Translations under genes and position numbers: made by a program
DNA from: Pogona vitticeps
Lineage: Eukaryota; Chordata; Lepidosauria; Squamata; Agamidae
NCBI RefSeq assembly: GCF_051106095.1
Contig: NC_135788.1
Location: 38,464,001 to 38,528,000 of the forward strand
Direction of reading: 5' to 3'
DNA length: 64,000 bases
The notes under the pieces: model-generated
The model's input: only the letters and a program-made list of their open reading frames with translations
Told to the model about the DNA's origin: nothing
Databases searched by the model: none
In this document: positions 56,319 through 64,000 of the stretch, in pieces
Layout: each line of letters opens with the position of its first letter
How positions within the stretch are numbered: the stretch's first letter is position 1

Positions 56319-56953
56319 CAGTGGTGCCTCGACTTACGAACATCTTATGACTGTTTTGAGTTACAACCAGCTCCGGCTGCAAAATTTGGCATCGGCTTGC
56401 AGCCGGAGCTTCAAGTTACGATAAAAAAAGGTAGGGAATTCAAATTGCTAACTGTTGGTAGGCGAAGAGGCTGCTTTGTAGCTGTTTGGTCCCAGCAGTT
56501 AGAGTGAGTGCAATCAGAGGAGGCTTCAGACTGCCTGGTAAGGTAAGGTGCTGCTTTCTGGTTTTTAAAAACTATTCTCGGTGGGTTTTGCAGCGTGGTT
56601 TTGGGCTGGGGGGGTTATGTTTCTGTATTGTGATGGGTCTTGCAGGTTTGTTTGTTTTTTGGGGGGGTTCCCCATTTCTGATGGGTCCTGAGGGGTTTGC
56701 TTTTTGGGTCCCCCCTCCATTTCCAATGGGTCTTGCAGGGTTTGGCTGCTTTTTGCTTCACTTTACTTTTGGGGTGTTTTTTTTTTTTTTTTGGCATTTC
56801 CAATGGCTCTTGCAGTATTTTGGGTTTTTTTTTTTTTTTTGATGATTTTTTTCCCTTTGGCCGGAACAGACTAATTGCATTTCAATGCATTCCTATGGGA
56901 AATGGTGCTTCGATTTACGGAATGGATTACGTTCGTAAGTCGAGGCACCACTG
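56319..56953. mobile_element. Tigger/pogo-like MITE, 'cgacttacgaac' subfamily, complete
   Basis: CAGTGGTGCCTCGACTTACG at the left and CGTAAGTCGAGGCACCACTG at the right, flanked by TA. Long T and G runs and repeated 'catttccaatgg' words in the middle. Intact reference for 53573-54432. Confidence 0.82.
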
Positions 56954-57569
56954 TATATAGTTGAGCAGTGTTTTTCTCTGCCATGCAATAATATTATCAA
57001 ATATTTATGATTTGCACTGAGGTGACTGGAAGACTAGCTAGTATAAAGGGAAAATAATTAATTAAAAGCTGTGACAGAAGTGGTTATAGATCCAAATGAT
57101 TCCTAGCCCCAGCTCACAGACAACTTAATTCAACTGAAGCAAATCTGAGGCAAGCAATTTTAAGCTGGCAAAGAAAATAAGCATGCAGAATTTAAAAAAA
57201 CACACCAATTTCTGGCATGAGCTTAAGCCCGCAATAGGGCTTTGGAGGGAGGCAAGTTCCTCTGCCTTGGGCGCTTCCTACCAACAGAATTGCTCTCTTG
57301 ATGTCTTCTTACAAATCATAGTCATATCATGATTGAGAAGTTTACTAGTAGAACTATGCTTGTCAATTTTAGGTGTAACAGAACCGTATTTTAAATAGAC
57401 GAGAGTTGAAATACTAAATCTCAGTGTGCAAAGCAATGAGGAGACAGATATTAGGGAAATGGGCCCAAGAGAGTTCTTGCTTTACTAAACTCTGGTTTAT
57501 TAAAACCAAGGTTGGGGAAGTTACTCTTTTTTTTTACTTCAACTCCCAGAATCCGACAGCCAGCACCAT

Positions 57570-57930
57570 GCTTGGCTATGCGATTCTGAGTGAAATAGTG
57601 GCTGGGGCGTTCACCCTTATTATGCTGAATAGGTTATGTATTATTCATGTTCTGAGTCTGAGAGGAGAAAAAAGAGTAGAGTTCGGTCAGAGTTAAAGAG
57701 AGAGAGATACATGGGAGATCTGAGGTGTGATTAGTCTGAAGAGTGTAACCTGTGAGCTTTAAATAGAAGATTGATGCTTGATGAACCTTTAAATACTTAT
57801 GAATTATTAAAGAAACATCTGTAATTAATAAACCTGTTCTAAGAAAAAGTGAAAACTGAATGGACCTTCATCTTTCCTAAGTAAAATATGTTGATTTAGT
57901 GATCAACTGGTGGCAGAGTGTGAAAAGGTG
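57570..57930 (+). mobile_element. Possible fossil LTR with tRNA-Leu-like primer site
   Basis: AATTAATAAACCTGTTCTAA gives a polyadenylation hexamer near 57819, and TGGTGGCAG at 57908 resembles the tRNA-Leu primer site seen at 3475. The left end is not defined and no coding remnant is visible. Broken and old if real. Confidence 0.35.
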
Positions 57931-60900
57931 TTTGGTTTGCCTTCATGTGCTCTGTGTTTGGAAAACAAACAGGGGCCACGAGGGGCAAATATCACAGTGG
58001 CTTAAAATAATGTATAATCTCTGATTAAACTCAAGACTATTTCTTCTAACCCTTATCTAAAATGTTTTATCTCGGTCTTTTCTCTTTCACAGTATTTCAG
58101 CAGAGGCTGTGTTTCATGTTTTCTTGAACAATGAAGGCAACTAACTCACTGAAAATTACGGCAGCTGTTTCTGCTGCCTGCATTGAGAGTGCTAGAGCCA
58201 AAGATAATGTTTTACTAAGGTGAACTGCTTTCATTTTCTTCTCCAGTAGGGCAAAGACTCTTCTTCCAAAGATGGAGATGAAGTAGTTGTGTCACAAATT
58301 CCATATTTCAACAATTACACTGATATAAAATTGTGAAACCAATGAAGGTATAAACAATATATATTCACAGTCCATCAGGATACGTGTAGGTACCATCTGT
58401 ATGAGTTTTTATCTCCATATGGGGGCTGTGATGCAGCTACTCCAATTTGTTTGATTGTGATGGCTCAAAACAGACAGAGATCATTGTGGAAATCAGATTG
58501 ACCACAGGGGCATGCTGACTCGTACAATCAGGGCCTTATTATGACAGTAAATTGACTCTGAACGTTCTTCTTAACAGCTCTATGTACTCCAACGAATAGG
58601 TTTGTGAATATTTCAGTTTCTATAATATATTCTGCATTAACACTTTATTTTTAGAAAGGAATAGCAGTCACATAAATAGTACCTCTTATTTTCTATATAT
58701 AGATGGCTTAGCAGCCCTGTTTTTAAACAGTGGAAGTTTTGGAGCCAAGTGAGATGTGGCAATTTTGCATCATGTATTTTTGCACATAGGTTTGTATGGT
58801 AATCAAAAGCGTTGACAGATGTGTGTGGAACGTCTGCCAGGAGTGACAGTTAAGGCAGTTAAGAAATGTGAAAGATTGCTTATTAATGGAACTGAAAGCT
58901 TATTGGTCTGCAGGATTTCTGGCAGGACAGATTCCGTTTTATATCTAAGGGATTATGAAAAGAAGAAAGAAGCTGAGTTTTTGGGTTGCGCTTTGAATTA
59001 TTTTGAGCTTTTAGTGCTGACTTTGAACTTAGGGTGGGAGTGCGAGTTTGTGTAGTGTGCTTTGCAGAGAGTCTATGAGAGTCTAATACATAGTGCAGTT
59101 TTGTTATTACCTTTTTCAAACAATATGTATATGAGGAACATATGATAAAGAAGTACAAAGTAGGGTGTTATGGTTGTGTACTGAAGAAACTGATAGCTTT
59201 AAACATTGCTTGCATACAATAGGACCATGATATCCATGGGTGACCAGCACCAAGCCCCCTTCACTGATGCCAAAAAGTATTGAACACTATACATTGCAAG
59301 GTCTTTGGCTTCCTCTAGTGGACAGTACTAGTATGTATAGATATGCATTTCTGGGTTTTTTTTGTTTAAGGTTTTCAGGCAGTGGATAAGTGAATTTTAC
59401 TTTTACCTGTTCACTTAGCCTTGTTATTGCTTTAAAAAAACTCTTTTGGTTTACAAACTGCTTATTGTTTTAGATAGCAGTCACAAGATATACTTGAGTA
59501 CACTGCTGACCAGTGCTATGACATGTTTATATCATGTTACTACAAAAACATTTTTCCCTTCAGTGAAGTTTGCCCTTAGCTGTGGCAGTGTTATAGCAAC
59601 AGTGCAAAAGGGGACATGGCTTGCTTGAGTTGGTGATAGGGATAATCCAAGGGAAGGAGTCGTTGTTCAAAAGTTTAAACAGCAATCCTCAACTTGATGC
59701 ACTGTTTTCAAGGTAGTGGCGTGGTTGGGTAGTGGAGCATATACATGAGAGCTTCTTTAGCAATGTGATAGAAGTTGTTGATGATGCAGATGCTTAATTC
59801 TATTTTCCAAAACACAGAAGTTCATAACTGTATGTGCTTCTAAAACCCCTTCCTTTCCCATCTTTTGTAGTTTTAAAGAAGAAGCAAGAAGAACTAGGAA
59901 GATGCAAAATGAAAGAGACAGGAAAAAGGCAAACAAGACAAGCCTAGCTTGCTTGGATCAAGATGTCCTCCCTTATATTGTTGCTGCTGCGATCAAAGAA
60001 GGATTGAACATAAAGGAATGGCTCCTGCACCTTACGAGCTTGTACATCAGTTTGAGGGTGCCTTCTTCCAGAATCTTTTGTAATTTGCCCTAGGCAGTTT
60101 TGAAAGAGGGTCCTGTCCTGCACAAGACAGTACAAAGAAGATCTGTGAGATACCCAGAATTTCAAATGTTCACTTCTTTTGAATCAAAATTGGTTCCATG
60201 CACATTTTCACTGAGAATGGCTCTGACTCTTACTAAATAGGAACCACTAAGTTATTTGTAAGCAGCAATTTAATAAAGGATTAGGGGCAGAGTCTATTCA
60301 TGACTGAGATAGTCTTTTGTAGAATTCCACAAGTAATTAAGTAATTAAAGTTATTTACAATGCCATTTTCTGAATATTCAGCTAAGTTGCTGAAGCCAAC
60401 ACAAGCATTCTTCGATTGTTGGGGAGGAAATATATTAAATTGCCTTGTACATGTGTGCAGAATGAATTGATTTAAACTATACTTCCATAATCTTTTATGT
60501 AGCCATTCCAAGTTTTGTTTTAAAGTGTTTTTGCAAATCGCAGTTTCTTGTAGATGAAGCTGACAACTTAAAAAAGAGCTTAAGTATGTGTGATGTGTAC
60601 CTAGAGACCATGTTTTATTGAGTTAAAATACTTTACAGAGAAACTAATGGGGACTATCAAACATAAACCAGCCAGTAGGGAAAAGAAGCTATATTGTTTA
60701 TTGGCTTCAAGTTTCAATTTGTGCAAGGACAGAAGGCATTTTCAAAACACTTTACAGATTCTAAACATTGATCAAATGCAGACCCAGGTAGGTTTGCTCA
60801 ATAATGAAGGAAAAAGAATACACACATGAAATATGACTAAGAATTCAAGTATATTTTAGAGCTTTAAGAATTCAAATTACACAAAACCTATTGTTAAGAT

Positions 60901-61727
60901 TAATATGTGTGCAAAATATGAGGAAATCAATGATAGCATTACATAATGTCAGCTGAGAATTATTTTATTTTACTTATCAGTTTGTATATTTTAAGTCCAT
61001 ACTGGTTCCCACTTGTCTAATATTTACTGGCTGATTATTTTCAATTGGAAAGTTCTTAGTAAGGACTCATTTACTTCCAATGTAATATAAGTAGGTAACA
61101 AGTGTACAACCTTTGATGAAATACATATAAATCAAGCAGCTTTTTAACATGCAGTTTGTTTGTTTTTATGAGCATGTTGTTGTGTGCAATATTTATTGTA
61201 ACTTAAACAGTAATCAGATACCCTGGGTATTAATTAGATTCCTAAGCATATGAAGAATCCTTTCTCACTTCTTACCACTTGTGGTTTATCAGATAAAACA
61301 CATGGCTTTATTATTGCTTGAAATTTTTGCAAGAGACTAGTAGTTCTGAAAGCAAGATATATAGATGTATTTAAGACAAGTATAATTATAGTCACTTCTT
61401 TAAAGCTCTTTATATCCTGAATTCTGTTTGACAGAAACCAGTACAAATATGGTGTATTCTAACGATACATTGTTAAAAATACAGGATGTAGCTTTTGTTT
61501 GGTTTAAAGAGTAGTTCAGCACAGGCTAGAAATCCATGGTCTTTCTTGAATAAGAAAAAACAACAGCCTGTTAGGTTTGCATACATCGCCAAGAAATGCA
61601 ACAGCAATCACATTTTTTGTTATGTACCTGTAGCAACTCAACGGTATCAAATCAAGTGTTATTACACTGTCATGTTGAAAAGTGATAATCAAAACAACTT
61701 CTTTACTTTGGCAAATGGTTACCTCTC
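57931..61727. other. Intergenic and probable RFTN1 3' UTR
   Basis: Unique-looking AT-rich sequence left of the RFTN1 stop. The right part must include the RFTN1 3' UTR. Minus-strand AATAAA hexamers lie at 61308-61313 and 61192-61197, among others; which is used cannot be told. A frame at 59902-60093 has no recognised relatives. Confidence 0.5.
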
Positions 61728-62195
61728 TCAGTCAAACTGACAGGCAGGCTCAAAACTGCTTTCTATCAGTTCTGCCCCACAGTTCTCATTATTGTCAGCT
61801 GCGGTGCAGTGCTCTTGGAACATGTGGTCCCCACAGTTTCCATGTATGCCTTTCTGATCCAAACACAAACCTTCTGTTTCTTGATCAGCATCCTGACCTG
61901 CATTCCATTTTTCTGCTGATACCTCATTGTTGTAGATAAGCATGTCTCTGTGTTTAAAGGCCTCCATTCTCCCATCTTTGACACCACCCAGCTGTTGGTC
62001 TGAGATTACTGGAAACTGTAACCCACTTTCAATTGTGGAAAACTGGGTTTCTGAATTCCTTGCATTTTCTATGACTTCTGACTCATGCATTTCTTCTGTT
62101 GTCATCTGCTGTTGCTCTCTGGTATCTAGTTTTGCCTTCAGAGATTTCTTGGACTGCTTATGGTGCCTGTTCTCTTTGGAGAACCTCCAGTGAAA
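61728..62195 (-). CDS. RFTN1: RFTN1 (raftlin) last coding exon
   Basis: On the minus strand a good acceptor (TTGTTTACAG, ending at 62196) opens a frame of 155 codons closed by TGA at 61728-61730. It starts FHWRFSKENRHHKQ and continues KKSLKAKLDTREQQQ, which aligns with the human raftlin segment of the form FQWRFSREEMHNRQ...KGKLSARDKQQ. After that the exon is acidic, polar and poorly conserved, as in the known raftlin C-terminus. Raftlin is a lipid-raft protein, acylated at its N-terminus, that acts in B-cell-receptor signalling and in TLR3/TLR4 uptake. The gene runs in from beyond the right edge and faces OXNAD1 tail to tail, as in other vertebrates. The other exons are outside the window. 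Confidence 0.88.
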   Translation of the reverse strand, partial: FHWRFSKENRHHKQSKKSLKAKLDTREQQQMTTEEMHESEVIENARNSETQFSTIESGLQFPVISDQQLGGVKDGRMEAFKHRDMLIYNNEVSAEKWNAGQDADQETEGLCLDQKGIHGNCGDHMFQEHCTAADNNENCGAELIESSFEPACQFD

Positions 62196-64000
62196 CTGTA
62201 AACAAATATAGTGATAAATGTTACACTTAAGCAGAAATCTGTTTATGCTAAGTGTTTAATGTTAATATAGTAGAAGGTGTAATGAGACAGGACAGGTTTT
62301 ATGGTTTTTATTTTTAAACAGAAACACTTTGGGAATGCGGCAATAATTTGCTTGTTAGTGTCTGCATAGCTTTTTTAGAGGGCTCATGTTCTTAAGATAG
62401 TGGCTTAAGAATGTGGAGCTATGATGCACCCAAGCCCGTGGACTGTATTCTGATTTAATAAATAAGCAGAGAGCATATGAGCTGTTTTGCTCTTACGTCC
62501 TACCATTTTTCATGTTTCAGTTTCAGTGGTGAGACAATTAAGCACCACTTCCTGAAAAAAAATTCAAATGATAACAGGTGCAAGGGGTGAGGGTTGGAAA
62601 TCATCACCTTAGTAAAATATCCTATGATGTTTCATTTAGAAAAGTCACATGCAGCCTACTTTTAATTAAGACAACACAGCTTTTTGAAAAGATATTCTCA
62701 ATTGAAGAATTCTTGCCAGGTGCTGAAAGAGGTGCTTGAAAAGTACAGTGTGTACGCTATTTTCAAAAACAGACAGGGAAGCAATTCATGCAAAGTATTG
62801 CAGTATTTCAGTCATTCAAGTAATGCTTTGAAGTTCATGAAGGGGGCACCAAACAAACTCCAAAGGTGGAGACACTTGAAGCCATGAGGTTACTTGACTT
62901 GAGGCTGTCTAAATAGTAGGCTAAGAAAAAACTATGCTTAAGTGCTGGCCTAACTAAGGGCTGGTCTAGATGGGGGAGGTTGGAGCGATCCAGTTTGCGT
63001 TTAAAATGCTCTTATCTTCAGTGCATCCTATGTTATCTCACTTGAGCAATCCTTCCATCCACACAGGAGATGTTTCTTCTCCTGTGAGAAGGATCCAGAC
63101 AGCACTTCAGAGTGCTCCAATTTCCCCCCTTTTCAATTACTGACATGCGCCATCCTGCCTTTTTTTGTCTGACAATTATGGCAACTCCTCTGCTTTCAAA
63201 AATTTCCTCTAAACAAGTCGGTACTGCATCAGGCACAAAGGGCACCTCCAATGTGTCTAGATTTGCACTGTGTCAGTTAGGGAAAGGTGCTATTAAAAGT
63301 TAGAGAATATGAAAATAAAGGAAAAAGGTTTCTCCCTTGTCCCTTTTAATGTCACAGCCCACTGCATATGTCACAGGGTTGTCACCACAGAGAATACCAC
63401 TTGCAACTCCATCTGGGATTAACCAACTGCACGGACTGCAGAAGGCTCTCAATGGCACCCAATAAACTGCAGCCCTGGCACTGCTCCAGAAAGGGGTGCA
63501 ACAGCTGGCAAAAGAGGCAGAATGGGTCAATATTACTGAAATCATGTGATTGCTGGGAAAAGGGGTGAACCGGAAAAGTGACCCCTAAAAGCAACCACAA
63601 TAGCAAGATATACATATGCCTGTCTGATCGCCCTCTATATCTGACCATTTGACAATACTTCTATGACAAAGAGGCTGAAACACAAGATGATACAACATCA
63701 CAAACTACAACTGCATGCTAACCTACCTCTGAGTGTTTTTCTAATTGTTTTTGTAATTAACCGTAAGTCACAAACAAAAGCCTGCTACATGTAGTGCAGT
63801 ACAGTAAACGTGTATGTCAAAGAGCAAAGGACAGCAATTGAGTCACCTCAAAATTACATGAAAAAGCTAAAGCTGAATTCACTGAATATTTACTATTCAC
63901 AGTAATAGACTGTGTAGAGAGCAGGGAAGTATTTGTAAGTACTGAAGTAAAGCATATATAACAATATAGATCCACTCACTCAAACAGAGTGAGGAAGGTG
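62196..64000 (-). other. RFTN1 intron, partial
   Basis: Sequence upstream of the last-exon acceptor. I find no further raftlin exon before the window edge. About 62960-63260 has a patterned look (GGGCTGGTCTAGATGGGGGA, CCTTCCATCCACACAGGAGA) suggesting an unidentified repeat. Confidence 0.6.

Noticed and set aside
59902-60093. Charged 63-codon frame (MQNERDRKKANK...)
   Set aside because: No splice signals or family resemblance found, and no second supporting exon. It could be chance.
63033-63251. 72-codon minus-strand frame as a further RFTN1 exon
   Set aside because: It does not resemble raftlin and lies in repeat-like sequence.

Overview
The window is nuclear DNA of a vertebrate, almost certainly a squamate reptile and most likely a lizard. 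It has small exons separated by long AT-rich introns, a BovB-type RTE LINE, a Sauria-type tRNA SINE with target-site duplications, Penelope-like GIY-YIG fragments, a DIRS-like fossil, and very many short inverted-repeat DNA transposons (MITEs). There are no bacterial-type operons, CRISPR arrays or origins.

Three host genes are supported exon by exon, in the vertebrate order DPH3 - OXNAD1 - RFTN1. DPH3 (minus strand, 7941-10835, three coding exons, 82 aa) encodes the CSL zinc-finger protein of diphthamide synthesis. OXNAD1 (plus strand, seven coding exons from 18113 to 50024, 312 aa) encodes a predicted mitochondrial ferredoxin-reductase-like oxidoreductase. The two are divergent and share a CpG-rich promoter at about 10840-11560, with consensus-like ETS, YY1, CCAAT and ETS/AP-1 motifs. 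RFTN1 (raftlin) enters from the right on the minus strand. Only its last coding exon (61728-62195) is inside the window, so OXNAD1 and RFTN1 converge tail to tail across about 11 kb.

Most of the rest is introns and flanks filled with repeats. 1-7 kb holds tRNA-derived SINEs, Tigger-like MITEs and an old LTR. 13-19 kb holds MITEs and a compound trinucleotide microsatellite. 21.6-25.9 kb is a BovB LINE interrupted by an L1 fragment and a Penelope fragment. 31.2-31.6 kb is a Sauria-type SINE. 37.8-39.9 kb is a SINE interrupted by a Tigger-like MITE carrying nine 123-bp GC-rich repeats, which create long open frames on both strands. 43.5-46.0 kb is a foldback MITE next to a DIRS-like fossil. 48.5-49.4 kb is a Tc1-like transposon. 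52.6-52.95 kb holds two hAT-type palindromic MITEs in tandem. 53.6-57.0 kb holds two related Tigger-like MITEs, one with another MITE inside it.

I found no convincing undescribed protein-coding system. The most unusual structures are the amplified MITE at 37.9-39.8 kb, the nested and tandem transposon insertions, two long foldback structures, and the motif arrangement of the divergent promoter.
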